A DNA stretch of 56,294 bases from Snodgrassella alvi (GTDB taxonomy: Bacteria; Pseudomonadota; Gammaproteobacteria; Burkholderiales; Neisseriaceae), in NCBI RefSeq assembly GCF_002777825.1, contig NZ_MEIR01000076.1:1-56294 (forward strand), given 5' to 3'. Positions 1 through 8,959 of the stretch are shown here, piece after piece. Position 1 is the first letter of the stretch. Each line of letters opens with the position of its first letter. The notes below the pieces were generated by a model. The model did no database searches. It saw only the letters and a list, made by a program, of their open reading frames with translations, and had not been told where the DNA came from. The translations under genes and the position numbers were made by a program.

Positions 1-159
1 AAAAAAGCTAACCTCGCTTCGTGGTATGCTGATACATGGCTGGCCATCTTTTTTTAAAACAATATCCGGTCTATAAACCATTGGACGATGAAAATAACAG
101 CCTGTTATGACCAGTAACTGGAGATTTATCAATAGCCATAGACTTAATCTTTGTTTCAT
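1..159 (-). CDS. Putative T6SS immunity lipoprotein, third tandem copy (partial)
   Basis: This is the first 53 codons of a lipoprotein gene whose 3' end lies beyond the left edge of the window. The DNA from 1 to about 205 matches 500 to about 704 almost base for base, so it is a recent tandem copy of the gene at 179-658. It begins with a lipoprotein signal peptide whose lipobox ends in ITGC, so the product should be lipidated and exported. It is third in line behind a putative T6SS effector (1136-1735), which suggests a spare or diverging immunity protein. Whether the copy is intact cannot be seen. Confidence 0.75.
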   Translation of the reverse strand, partial: MKQRLSLWLLINLQLLVITGCYFHRPMVYRPDIVLKKDGQPCISIPRSEVSFF

Positions 160-206
160 CCTAATAATGCCTTTTTATTTACTTATCTTCTCTGGCATCT
201 AAGTCT
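1..206. repeat. Direct repeat, unit of about 499 bp (copy A)
   Basis: Bases 1-206 are repeated at 500-705 with essentially no mismatch, covering the 5' part of one lipoprotein gene, the intergenic spacer and the 3' tail of the next gene upstream. The offset of 499 bp equals one gene plus spacer. Near-identity of both coding and spacer DNA indicates a recent duplication. Confidence 0.85.
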
Positions 207-658
207 AACAACAATTTCACTGTACCATCAGTATCTTTTTTTATACGGAATTCTCTATCCCATGTCTTTTTCGTCCAGTTTTTTGTTTCATCGTTTCCTC
301 TCACCGTTGTTACAAAACCTATTGAATAAGTAATATTCTCTTGAAAACGGTATTCAAATCGCAAGCACTCGCCTACCTGAACATGATACTTACTTGCCAA
401 GCCTAAATTTTGGATATCATAATACTGTTTCTCCCAAAGTGTTCCGATACCTAACTGAAATACATCTGCTGTAATAATATCAAATTGCTTATCTTTATTA
501 AAAAAGCTAACCTCGCTTCGTGGTATGCTGATACATGGCTGGCCATCTTTTTTTAAAACAATATCCGGTCTATAAACCATTGGACGATGAAAATAACAGC
601 CTGTTATGACCAGTAACTGGAGATTTATCAATAGCCATAGACTTAATCTTTGTTTCAT
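179..658 (-). CDS. Putative T6SS immunity periplasmic lipoprotein, second copy
   Basis: This 159-residue protein has a typical lipoprotein signal: positive N-terminus (MKQR), hydrophobic stretch and a lipobox ending ITGC near residue 21. The mature part has the order RPDIVLKKDGQPCI, then a variable middle, then GECLxFEYxFQENITYSI and an RGNDE segment. This architecture resembles the family of putative T6SS immunity periplasmic lipoproteins, as I recall it; there is no independent test here. It is paralogous to the neighbour at 678-1139: the ends are nearly identical and the middle (about residues 45-85) has diverged. It lies 19 bp downstream of that copy and is presumably cotranscribed with the effector gene upstream. 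It could protect against related effectors from other strains. Confidence 0.75.
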   Translation of the reverse strand: MKQRLSLWLLINLQLLVITGCYFHRPMVYRPDIVLKKDGQPCISIPRSEVSFFNKDKQFDIITADVFQLGIGTLWEKQYYDIQNLGLASKYHVQVGECLRFEYRFQENITYSIGFVTTVRGNDETKNWTKKTWDREFRIKKDTDGTVKLLLDLDAREDK

Positions 659-705
659 CCTAATAATGCCTTTTTATTTACTTATCTTCTCTGGCATCTA
701 AGTCT
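500..705. repeat. Direct repeat, unit of about 499 bp (copy B)
   Basis: This is the partner of the repeat at 1-206. A more diverged third version of the same unit is at about 1010-1139, at the start of the first lipoprotein gene. Confidence 0.85.
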
Positions 706-1139
706 AATAACAATTTCACTGTACCATCAGTATCTTTTTTTATACGGAACTCTCTCGCCCATGTTTTTTGTTCATCGTTTCCTCTGACTGTTGATACAAA
801 ATCGATTGAATAGGTAATATTTTCTTGGAAGAGATATTCAAAATGCAGACACTCTCCTGCCTGAACATAATACTTAATTGGTAAATTAATGTTTTGAATA
901 TTAAAATACATTTTCCGCCAGAGTGTACCTACTCCTTCCTGAACTATTTCTCCCATCAAGATATCAAACTGTCTATTACTATGAAACCGTGTTTCACTCA
1001 CCGGTATGTTGATACATGGCTGGCCATCTTTTTTTAAAACAATATCCGGTTTATAAACCATCGGACGATGAAAATAACAGCCTGTTATGGCCAGTAACTG
1101 GAAATTTATCAAGAACCATAAACTTAATCTTTGTTTCAT
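678..1139 (-). CDS. Putative T6SS immunity periplasmic lipoprotein, first copy
   Basis: A 153-residue lipoprotein with the same layout as the gene at 179-658, with a lipobox ending ITGC. Its start codon overlaps the stop codon of the upstream putative effector gene (ATGA overlap at 1136-1139), the usual arrangement for translationally coupled toxin and immunity genes. It is therefore the best candidate for the cognate immunity protein of the 1136-1735 product. Export to the periplasm suggests the effector acts there. The variable middle segment is where specificity would be expected to sit. The immunity role is inferred from position and export signal. Confidence 0.78.
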   Translation of the reverse strand: MKQRLSLWFLINFQLLAITGCYFHRPMVYKPDIVLKKDGQPCINIPVSETRFHSNRQFDILMGEIVQEGVGTLWRKMYFNIQNINLPIKYYVQAGECLHFEYLFQENITYSIDFVSTVRGNDEQKTWAREFRIKKDTDGTVKLLLDLDAREDK

Positions 1140-1735
1140 CCAAATAACGCTTTCTTATCCTTTGAGTTTTGCAAAAATAAGTACAGACATTGTTTATACG
1201 CATCCAGCCAGTAGAATAGTCTAATTTTATCATTTTGGAAAATTTTCTTTTTATTTTTCTCCTTAGTAAATGCAGACCATATACCTATATTATAATTATT
1301 TAATAAATAATAATCGGCCATAATTGCAGCCTGTTGCTCCATATTATAATCAGATAACAATTTTCCAGGTGTCAGTTTATATTTATACGGTGTTATCCCA
1401 CTAAAAGCTCCTCTACATATAACACACATTCCCATTTGATATTGCCAGACATGGGTCATTTCATGCATAAACCAGTGAATATAGTTTATGCCAGCAATGG
1501 AATAATCTTCTTTAAACTCACCTTCCGGCCAATATATTTCGCCTCTTGGAGTAACGGCATACCCAAAGTTACTCTGAAAAGGCAGACAGGTATCATTATG
1601 AACCCTTACTGAGGTCACCGTTATCGCTGTTTTAAATAGCGATGTCACCATGGTAATTTCTCCCGGTGTCAGTAATCGGGATTCTCCTTTTTTAGTTGTC
1701 AATTTTACTCCCTCCAAACTTCCGAGCCCAAACAT
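1136..1735 (-). CDS. Putative T6SS effector with HExxH-like motif (Vgr-related/metallopeptidase-type)
   Basis: The product is about 199 residues. An upstream extension exists only with a TTG start; the ATG at 1735 was chosen because it is preceded by GGA and the protein there begins with a family-like segment (LTPGEI...LFKTAI). Residues 91-95 read HEMTH, followed by VWQYQMG, a zinc-metallopeptidase-like HExxH signature. The same combination occurs in small proteins annotated as Vgr-related or 'type IV secretion protein Rhs' near T6SS genes. It has no signal peptide. Its 5' end overlaps tagF by 31 bp and its 3' end overlaps the lipoprotein gene by 4 bp, so it is welded into the operon. Likely role: an envelope-acting toxin neutralised by the lipoproteins. 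The substrate is unknown. Confidence 0.68.
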   Translation of the reverse strand: MFGLGSLEGVKLTTKKGESRLLTPGEITMVTSLFKTAITVTSVRVHNDTCLPFQSNFGYAVTPRGEIYWPEGEFKEDYSIAGINYIHWFMHEMTHVWQYQMGMCVICRGAFSGITPYKYKLTPGKLLSDYNMEQQAAIMADYYLLNNYNIGIWSAFTKEKNKKKIFQNDKIRLFYWLDAYKQCLYLFLQNSKDKKALFG

Positions 1736-2445
1736 CTGGCGTCCAAAAATCCACCCAATTCGTCCTGCTGCCAGAACCAGCCGTCTGCTGATGATGCGTG
1801 CCACACAAGCTGCGGCCAATTAGCCCACGGCAGATAACGTACGCCGCGCAAATCGCTCTTAGCTAGCTGATGCTGGCCAGTTAATTCGCGGCAGGCGGTT
1901 TGATTACTGACCTGTGCGCTGGCAAACCAGCCACCCCATTTTGGGCTGTGGATTGCCCACAATTTATCCAGTTGTCCGGCGAGGTCTTTTTTATTGTTTC
2001 CCGTTGGTCTCACATAGCCGGCAATCAGTTGTGCCAGCCAATAGAGCCAGCCCAATGGTTTATCCAGATTGCGTTGCAGCCACTGCTGGTTAACTGTCTG
2101 ATAAATCACCAGCGGATAGGAACGACCAATACTGTCGGCGGAAGGACTTATTGCGCCAATTACCCAGTGCCGCCCTGAAAATGGCAATACCCCAGGTGAC
2201 AACACAAAACTCCATGGCAGGGGATGTAGTATCGGGCTGTCCTGCCCAAAATCCGGCGTTAGGCGTAGCCAGACACGTGAGTCCTCGGCAGAGGGTGTTT
2301 CTTTGGTTTGCAACCACGTCTGTTTGTCCAGCCAGACACGCCAATCGTCGATTTCGTGACCATGTATCCGATAACGAACATAATCGCCACGGTCGGGTAA
2401 TTTGCCCCAGATTGCCGGTGAAGAGATACGCGAAATTCCTATCAT
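1705..2445 (-). CDS. tagF: T6SS-associated protein TagF (ImpM)
   Basis: A 246-residue protein with the TagF opening seen near residues 12-24 (IWGKLPDRGDYV), the usual 'GKLPxRGDF' signature, followed by a Trp-rich alpha/beta domain. TagF proteins modulate T6SS activity after translation; in Pseudomonas TagF represses firing by binding the FHA protein. Here an FHA-like protein is encoded at 18194-19159. Its ATG overlaps the tssM stop codon (ATGA at 2442-2445). The last 31 bp overlap the effector gene downstream. Confidence 0.9.
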   Translation of the reverse strand: MIGISRISSPAIWGKLPDRGDYVRYRIHGHEIDDWRVWLDKQTWLQTKETPSAEDSRVWLRLTPDFGQDSPILHPLPWSFVLSPGVLPFSGRHWVIGAISPSADSIGRSYPLVIYQTVNQQWLQRNLDKPLGWLYWLAQLIAGYVRPTGNNKKDLAGQLDKLWAIHSPKWGGWFASAQVSNQTACRELTGQHQLAKSDLRGVRYLPWANWPQLVWHASSADGWFWQQDELGGFLDARCLGSEVWRE

Positions 2446-5400
2446 GGTGTGGCTCCTCCTACCGGGCAGGTAAAGCCACGCAATGGGTTGTTGGGACTGA
2501 ACAGATTGAAATTTACACTGGAGGAAACTTCGAGCACAACGCGGCGACCATCAAATTTAAATTCAACCAGATGACGACTGTCGCTCATGCTGCTGATGAT
2601 GCGACCTTGGTTGAGTAGCCTGAACAGTGCCCAAGGGCCGCTGGTAATGATGGTTGAACTATCCTGCCGAATGCGTGGGTTAGCGGTAATTTCCGCCATT
2701 GAACCATTACGCGGGCCCGGCCAAGTAATATGCAGAGGACGTACCGGACCATGCATATAACGCAGTGATTGACCATCAATATCAATAATAAGGTCGGTAA
2801 TATTGGGGTCTAGCTCGACTACTTTGATATCCATAGTCCACGACATTTTGCGCGCACCCTGTTCTTGAAAGAATGCTTCACGGATTTGTTTGGCCTGCTG
2901 GAACGGCGCCAGACTCGGGCCAGGTAATGGTGTGTTGCTGCCTTCCGCCTGCTTGTAGCGCCACGGATTGGTTGTTATGTCTACTTGTGCAGCAAGCTGT
3001 TTGTTGAAAAAGTCGTCAAGCAGGCCACCGCTGGCAAACACGCGGTTGAAGTCGTCAGCGCTGACCTCCTGATTGCTGGCCACAAATGGGTAGCGGCCAT
3101 CAATTACATTACGACAATTGCCGCCAATCATAGCTTCCATCTGCCGGCTAAGCACTTCTCCGGAAGCGAGATTTAATTTACGTGCTCCCTGAGTTGTGAG
3201 GTCGAGCAGGATATTTTTCAGTGGAGCCGGCATTTTAGCTGCTTCCAGCCGCAATTTTTCAGCTGCATCGATTTTCGGAGGTAATGTATTGGTGGCCAAT
3301 GCATTGTCAGCTATCATCAGTTGGTTGTAATAATCATTGAGCAGGCTGAGTACACTATCCAGTTTTTGTGGTCGGCTGCCTGCACTACTATTCTGGATAT
3401 CGGCCACGCCGGTTACGACTTCGCGCAGTGCGGCAAATCGGTTGTCAACCAATGTTTTTTCCAGTTGTTCTTCTGGCCGTATATTTTTTAGCAGTTTGGC
3501 CGTTTGTACTGCCTCACGTGCATCGCCAGATAACCGCTGTTCGGCCCGTTCTGCCAGAATTTTCTGATTGCTTTTTGTGTTCAGTGGCGGTACCAGTGTT
3601 GTCTGCTCAACCACTGCTCTGGACAATCGCATTAACGGTGAATCCGGTGCGGCAAATGTGCGCAGGGTTTGCAGATCAAAAGCCAAACTAGGGCTATTGT
3701 CAGCACCGGTGCTGTTTACGCTATGGATATCTTCCAGAAAAGTTTGCCAGCGCGTGGTGTACTCTGTCAGATACAGGCGCCGTACTTCCTTTATTAAAGG
3801 GTCTTCTGCTCCTTTAACCTGTTGTACCAACTGCTGCGCACGCTCAGCAGTTTTTTTTTGAGAAGTAGCAGTTTCCCGCCCCATAACCCATTCATCATCA
3901 GCATAGGCAGCTGCAACGAATTCTGAGATGCGCTTATCAAATAACTGGCGATATCCCTGTACGGTAAACAGACCGGGGATGCCACGATCCAGCGGTGAGC
4001 CACTAGATCGAACAAAGATGGAACCGGCATCTGCACCAACTGCGCGGACAATGGTAAAGTCCTCTGGTGCCTCATCGTTCATGGCAAGCTTGGCGCGGTC
4101 ATAGATACGCTTGGTACTGGTGCTGCCTTCGAGCATCTCCCGCGCACTGCGGATCAAGGCATCATTTTTGGCAAAGGGAGAGTGTACAATACGGCTACCA
4201 TCGAACAGTGCACCGAGGTGTTCATAAATACTGGCACTCCCGCCAAAGGCAGCAGTACCATCGTTTTGTTCCCAATCTTTCAGCACCCATGTCTGAATTT
4301 CGCCAGCATTGAATTTATCCTGATGTTCGGTATCCAGATTCAGCAACAGGTAAACGCGCAAAGCATCATAGGTTGCTTTGGTATCTTTCTGCGCAATTGC
4401 AGTGGCTAATGTCCTTTCTACGCCGCGAACAATAGATGGCAATAATAGCTGGTCAAGCAACTGGTCGTAAGTAGCGGCTGCACTGTTGATAACTGGCGGC
4501 ACGCTATACAAGCCATAGCGAAAGCTGGTTGGCGGGTTATCTGGATCAAGTCCTGGGGACGCAGCCAGTTCTCGAGCAGAATTCAGGATATCCGGCACGG
4601 CTTCAGGGGTTGGTTTGCGCGAATAAGCGCGAACTTTTTCAGCCAACTGAACTGTTTTGACATTGATAGCAGAAAGATAATTGCCATTTTTACCGTAGCT
4701 AACGTACATACCTTGAACCATCCAGAGAAAAATAAACAGCACCAAGATATGCCCAGCAAAACGCATTACTCGATAACGCATTTCCCATTGCAAGTTAGGC
4801 CGTACTAGATTCGGCTCCTGAAATACCAGTTTGGTCAGCAAATCATGCAGAAAATAGCTGCGATTACCAGTTGGTGCTACAGTATTCGCATAAATACTGT
4901 TTTTTTCTGTGAGCGCCGGATCTCGTTTAATAGCCCGCCATAACCGTTGCAGCGGTGACTGACGATCGGCAGTAGCGTTGGCTGGAGCCTGAGCGGCACT
5001 GGTGAAATAAACACCACGGAGGGTATTATGCAACTGAGTAGCATCGAATTTGGAATCAAGAAACACTCGTTCAATAATATCCAGCAATGGTTCAGCCAGC
5101 GCGGTAAATTCCTGTGACAGCGCATAAAGATTACACCGGCGCTGCACATCGTATTCTTCCTGTAACCGGTTATCTACGCCCTGATCCAGTCGTTTTGCCA
5201 GTAATTTCAACTCGTCTTCGCAGTTTGACCGTAATTCATCCTGATTGTTTTTTTGTTGCTTCTGATCATACGGTAGAGTAAAGCCCCATATCTGCGCACG
5301 GCCTTCGGTGGTTAGATAATTAAAGTAATCGGTGAAGCCTGGCAATAAATCCATTTTGGTAACCACTAGGTATACCGGAAAACGAATGCCCAGCTCGCTA

Positions 5401-6371
5401 CGCAGCTCTCCCAGCCGGGCTCGTAATGCGGCGGCAGCAGCAATACGTTCTGCTTCGGATTTACCGGCCAGATCAGCCACATTAATTGTAAGCAGTACTC
5501 CATTGATAGGTGCACGCGGCCGATACTTACGTAGCAAACCAAGGAAGCCGCGCCACTCCTCGGCATTACGGGAAGTGGTTTCTGCTGAACCGCCATCATC
5601 ATGGCGAACATAGCGACCAGCGGTATCAATTAATACTGCTTCATTGGTAAACCACCAGTCACAATGCAAAGTTCCACCTTTACCGGGTACGGCAATTGCC
5701 TCAGCCGATTGCCCCATTTGTTCTGCTAAAGGAAATTGCAAACCAGCATTGAGCAGTGCTGTGGTTTTTCCATCGCCTGGCGCGCCAATAATCATATACC
5801 AAGGCAATTCATACAAATAGCGCTTACCTTCAAAGAGCCGGCGCAGGCCGATTCCTGGCTTGCCAATCCGCAACTGTTTCAGCTGTTCAATGGCACGGGT
5901 TACAATACTGGTAACAGCACGCTGATCTTCACGAGCCTCTGAAGCAGCAGACTTGTCTCCACGCGGGCGCAGAATTTTTTGCAACAGCTGTTCATCTACT
6001 CGTAATGCCTGCCAAAGACGGTACAGGCCATAAAGGGCATAACAGAATAGAACAATGCCAATCAGTGCGGCACGAACCCATGCTGGTGCAAAAGGCCGCA
6101 CCTGACCATATGCCAAGAGTGGTGCAGCTTTCCATATCAGTACACACAATGCTGCAACCCAGATAACTGATAGCGGCCAATTCTTGAACCAGAGGAACAG
6201 CAACGCGAACAGGAGCAGTATAGTGACTACACGCGTGGATACAGATGCAAACGGATGCAACCCACCAAACGCCAGCAATGGCCCTACAAACCAGATGGCC
6301 AATGCCAACAGAATGACTCCGATAATCGCCAGCATACGGCGTGAAAAGAGAAAATCTAGAATTTTTTGCAT
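2442..6371 (-). CDS. tssM: T6SS membrane complex protein TssM (IcmF)
   Basis: A 1309-residue inner-membrane protein. Three or four hydrophobic segments lie within residues 12-120 and another at about 545-565. A cytoplasmic NTPase domain between them carries Walker A GAPGDGKT at residues 196-203 and a DTAGR switch-like motif further on. The long C-terminal part is the periplasmic IcmF/DUF1215-type region that binds TssJ. With TssJ and TssL it forms the trans-envelope complex on which the baseplate docks. Length and domain order are typical. It is separated from tssL by an inserted two-gene module (6498-7608), which is unusual. The 126 bp upstream (6372-6497) hold no gene I can recognise. Confidence 0.96.
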   Translation of the reverse strand: MQKILDFLFSRRMLAIIGVILLALAIWFVGPLLAFGGLHPFASVSTRVVTILLLFALLFLWFKNWPLSVIWVAALCVLIWKAAPLLAYGQVRPFAPAWVRAALIGIVLFCYALYGLYRLWQALRVDEQLLQKILRPRGDKSAASEAREDQRAVTSIVTRAIEQLKQLRIGKPGIGLRRLFEGKRYLYELPWYMIIGAPGDGKTTALLNAGLQFPLAEQMGQSAEAIAVPGKGGTLHCDWWFTNEAVLIDTAGRYVRHDDGGSAETTSRNAEEWRGFLGLLRKYRPRAPINGVLLTINVADLAGKSEAERIAAAAALRARLGELRSELGIRFPVYLVVTKMDLLPGFTDYFNYLTTEGRAQIWGFTLPYDQKQQKNNQDELRSNCEDELKLLAKRLDQGVDNRLQEEYDVQRRCNLYALSQEFTALAEPLLDIIERVFLDSKFDATQLHNTLRGVYFTSAAQAPANATADRQSPLQRLWRAIKRDPALTEKNSIYANTVAPTGNRSYFLHDLLTKLVFQEPNLVRPNLQWEMRYRVMRFAGHILVLFIFLWMVQGMYVSYGKNGNYLSAINVKTVQLAEKVRAYSRKPTPEAVPDILNSARELAASPGLDPDNPPTSFRYGLYSVPPVINSAAATYDQLLDQLLLPSIVRGVERTLATAIAQKDTKATYDALRVYLLLNLDTEHQDKFNAGEIQTWVLKDWEQNDGTAAFGGSASIYEHLGALFDGSRIVHSPFAKNDALIRSAREMLEGSTSTKRIYDRAKLAMNDEAPEDFTIVRAVGADAGSIFVRSSGSPLDRGIPGLFTVQGYRQLFDKRISEFVAAAYADDEWVMGRETATSQKKTAERAQQLVQQVKGAEDPLIKEVRRLYLTEYTTRWQTFLEDIHSVNSTGADNSPSLAFDLQTLRTFAAPDSPLMRLSRAVVEQTTLVPPLNTKSNQKILAERAEQRLSGDAREAVQTAKLLKNIRPEEQLEKTLVDNRFAALREVVTGVADIQNSSAGSRPQKLDSVLSLLNDYYNQLMIADNALATNTLPPKIDAAEKLRLEAAKMPAPLKNILLDLTTQGARKLNLASGEVLSRQMEAMIGGNCRNVIDGRYPFVASNQEVSADDFNRVFASGGLLDDFFNKQLAAQVDITTNPWRYKQAEGSNTPLPGPSLAPFQQAKQIREAFFQEQGARKMSWTMDIKVVELDPNITDLIIDIDGQSLRYMHGPVRPLHITWPGPRNGSMAEITANPRIRQDSSTIITSGPWALFRLLNQGRIISSMSDSRHLVEFKFDGRRVVLEVSSSVNFNLFSPNNPLRGFTCPVGGATP

Positions 6372-6497
6372 GTTATTTGCTTTTGCTATCTATCTTGCTG
6401 GATTTTTAATAAAGTTTCCCGAGGATATAACCCCTCTGGTGTAATTATTACTATCGTAATTTGCTTGTTTATTCACTACAATATTCTTGAGTAAATA

Positions 6498-7028
6498 CTA
6501 CATTCTCCCTGACTTAAATCTGCAGTCATTACAAATTTCTGTGGGGAATTTTTCTATAACTGCTATCGCACTGCTATTTCCTGCATTTTCAGTAAATACG
6601 ATTAGCAACCGATGACCTACTTGAACTATGGAAAACGGTATTAGTATTTTGCTATGCTGAAAATAACGTTTTTTTCCCAGCTGCCGTAAAGCTTGCACCG
6701 CCGTAGCTTCATCCGGATAGATGAGTTCTAGAAGAGCCAGCTGAATTGGCGTGATGGTACTGTCTACAGGCCTAGTATGTAGGTCAATACCATCCACTTT
6801 GGTTAGCAATTTCTCCATCCGTAGCTCTAGATTACGACTGACAATAGTATGTATCTGTTGAGCAGGAATGCGCTGCACAGATACCTGTACAGAAAGTTGC
6901 TGCTTAATGAGTTCAATAAAAGCACGTTCATCAGCATTCATATCTGATGCCAAACAAATAAAACTACTTAAGCTAAGCGAAATGCATAAAAAATGTTTCA
7001 ATATATTATTTAACATTTGCATCATCAC
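6498..7028 (-). CDS. Exported protein, candidate immunity for the 7006-7608 product
   Basis: A 176-residue protein I do not recognise. It starts with several Met codons (ATGATGATG at 7020-7028), so the exact start is uncertain. It has a clear Sec signal peptide (hydrophobic run ILKHFLCISLSLSSFIC followed by LASD near residue 28) and two Cys residues close to the C-terminus (CNDC) that could form a disulphide. The first codons overlap the 3' end of the upstream gene by 23 bp, suggesting translational coupling. Position, coupling and periplasmic targeting fit an immunity protein for a cell-wall toxin. The function is inferred from context only. Confidence 0.55.
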   Translation of the reverse strand: MMMQMLNNILKHFLCISLSLSSFICLASDMNADERAFIELIKQQLSVQVSVQRIPAQQIHTIVSRNLELRMEKLLTKVDGIDLHTRPVDSTITPIQLALLELIYPDEATAVQALRQLGKKRYFQHSKILIPFSIVQVGHRLLIVFTENAGNSSAIAVIEKFPTEICNDCRFKSGRM

Positions 7029-7608
7029 ACCTTTTCAATGGAGGGCGAACAGCTTTAGTATACGTAATATATATTTCACCCTTACTGCCAATCTCGGCAA
7101 GCTGACGATGTCGATACGTAGCTTTTGACCCTGCTAATGAAATCAGCAAGTTATTAAACCGATTAAATCCTAATGGTTCCATAATTTCAATACAACCAAT
7201 TGTTGCGAATATCTCTGTCGAATTATCTAGGCCATCGTGAATCAAAAAGTTATTATAAACTTGCCAAGCTCCATCTTCATTGGAAGCACTGTGTACCGAA
7301 TAAGTAGGTATCCATGCTTTGATTTTATGAGTCTGCTGCTCGGAAATACTGACAACTCTGGGAGTTTTGCCATCTTTGCACTGAACACCAAATCGTAGAA
7401 CTTCAAAACTTTCTTGAACACGATTTCCTTCACCATCACTACCAAGCACTATACATTCGTACACTGGTACTAAGAAATTACCAAGCTCATTACCATTGGG
7501 ATAAGCCCAAGTCTTCTGCTCTCCAATCGGACTTGCACCAACAAAAATTTCGACACGCTTCACAATTGATACCTCAATGCCATACACAGCGATATCAGAA
7601 TCTATCAC
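7006..7608 (-). CDS. Candidate T6SS effector with His...GCIEI motif between tssL and tssM
   Basis: A 200-residue soluble protein with no signal peptide, starting with GTG four bases after the tssL stop. A second GTG at 7563, preceded by a better ribosome site (GAGG), is an alternative start. Residues 121-144 contain FLIHDG (His124) followed 15 residues later by GCIEI (Cys139), then a GFNRFNNL segment. A His with a later GC[IV] motif is reminiscent of the catalytic pair in L,D-transpeptidase-like (YkuD or Tlde1-type) peptidoglycan enzymes, but the spacing is shorter than the classical motif, so this is only a hint. It sits inside the core T6SS operon and overlaps an exported partner gene, the pattern of an effector/immunity pair. 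It could instead be an uncharacterised structural accessory. Confidence 0.5.
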   Translation of the reverse strand: MIDSDIAVYGIEVSIVKRVEIFVGASPIGEQKTWAYPNGNELGNFLVPVYECIVLGSDGEGNRVQESFEVLRFGVQCKDGKTPRVVSISEQQTHKIKAWIPTYSVHSASNEDGAWQVYNNFLIHDGLDNSTEIFATIGCIEIMEPLGFNRFNNLLISLAGSKATYRHRQLAEIGSKGEIYITYTKAVRPPLKRCDDANVK

Positions 7609-7612
7609 TATT

Positions 7613-8959
7613 TCATTCCGTCACAACAATATCTACACGTCTATTTTTTGCCCTACCTTCTGCTGTGTTATTTTTATCTACTGGTGCGCTATCACCCAGA
7701 CCCACAATCTTCAGCCGTGACTCAGCCACACCGTTGTTTGTTAACAATGCAGCTACTTCTGCTGCTCTTTTTTCAGACAAAACCTGATTAGAAGGGAATT
7801 CAGCAGTATGAATGGGCTGGTTATCAGTATGTCCCGTCACTGTGACTGTACCGGAAACTTTGTTTATTTCGCTGGCAACTTTATCCAGCACTGGCATTAT
7901 TTGAGGATTAACGGTTTTTTTACCGGGCACAAACATAAAATCACCAAGGAATGTCACCTGACTTTGCTGTGCATTTTCGTTGACACTCACTAGTCCACGT
8001 TCAATTTCATTTTTCAGCAAGGCTTTCAGGCGCAATACTCTGGTAGTAGCTGGTGGCGGCACAGCTTTACCAATAGCAGCAATCCGTTGTTGTAACCTTG
8101 TATCGGTATCAATAATCTGGAATTTAAACCATACAAAAATTGTCAGTAACAAACACATGAAAAATGCTGCACTTATCCACACTGGCACCACGCGTAGCCG
8201 ACGGAATTTGCCTGAAGCCTCAGCTAACCAGTGTGGCGACAGGTCGCGGGCAACCGGATCGCGTCCACTGTTAATGATGGACAGTAATTGCTGGCGAATC
8301 AGATCAAGTTGTTTGCGACCATCAGGGCGCACGCTGTAACGTCCCTCGAAACCCAAACTAAGAATACGGTAGATTACCTCCAGCACATCACCATATTCCT
8401 GAGGATTCGGTGACAGACGGCCAATCAGTAAAAATATTTTTTCGCCACCATAGCTTTCATTATGAAAAACAATCAGCAGACTTTTTCGTGCCCAGGCTCC
8501 CCCACCGCCCCATGAAGTTTTGTTAGCAGCTTCATCCAATGCCGTGCACAGGCAATAGCGTACTGCCAACACATGCTCGCGCCGTAAATTGGCCTGATCA
8601 CACAAAGTTTGATAGATGTGAACTTCGCGAATAAGCAGCTCGCGCAGACTTTCAATTCCATTATCGTATGAATCAAGTTGTGATGGCATATTTGCCAGTG
8701 TAAGTAGCAGTGGCTGCGCAGCTTCTAGCAAAGGATTATCAGCTGCTTCAATGGCTGCCAGACGTAGCTTGCTGTCTGGTCCTGCATCAATATTGGCTGC
8801 TAATTTTGCTGTTTGCTGTTCGCCGAACCATGATGCTTCGGAATGACGGTCAAACTCATATCCGTTTGGCTGTTGTGACAGTGATTCCGAGATTGGTGAT
8901 TCTGGTGTACGTTGTCCCATAACATCTGAGTCATTAATAGTAGTATCGAATTCACTCAT
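7613..8959 (-). CDS. tssL: T6SS protein TssL (DotU) with C-terminal OmpA-like domain
   Basis: A 448-residue protein. The N-terminal two thirds is the DotU cytoplasmic domain (with YCLCTALDEAA). A single transmembrane helix lies near residues 256-280. The C-terminus is an OmpA/MotB-type peptidoglycan-binding domain with VTGHTDNQ at about residue 374 and a KNRRVDI ending. This is the extended TssL form that anchors the membrane complex to the cell wall. It also contacts the baseplate via TssK. The start overlaps the tssK stop by 4 bp. Next downstream is the inserted effector-like gene rather than tssM. Confidence 0.95.
   Translation of the reverse strand: MSEFDTTINDSDVMGQRTPESPISESLSQQPNGYEFDRHSEASWFGEQQTAKLAANIDAGPDSKLRLAAIEAADNPLLEAAQPLLLTLANMPSQLDSYDNGIESLRELLIREVHIYQTLCDQANLRREHVLAVRYCLCTALDEAANKTSWGGGGAWARKSLLIVFHNESYGGEKIFLLIGRLSPNPQEYGDVLEVIYRILSLGFEGRYSVRPDGRKQLDLIRQQLLSIINSGRDPVARDLSPHWLAEASGKFRRLRVVPVWISAAFFMCLLLTIFVWFKFQIIDTDTRLQQRIAAIGKAVPPPATTRVLRLKALLKNEIERGLVSVNENAQQSQVTFLGDFMFVPGKKTVNPQIMPVLDKVASEINKVSGTVTVTGHTDNQPIHTAEFPSNQVLSEKRAAEVAALLTNNGVAESRLKIVGLGDSAPVDKNNTAEGRAKNRRVDIVVTE

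Noticed and set aside
1-1139. CRISPR-like repeat
   Set aside because: The repeat unit is about 499 bp and consists of whole genes, not short repeats with spacers.
2442-6371. Numerous short frames opposite tssM
   Set aside because: They are shadows of the TssM coding frame with no recognisable domains.
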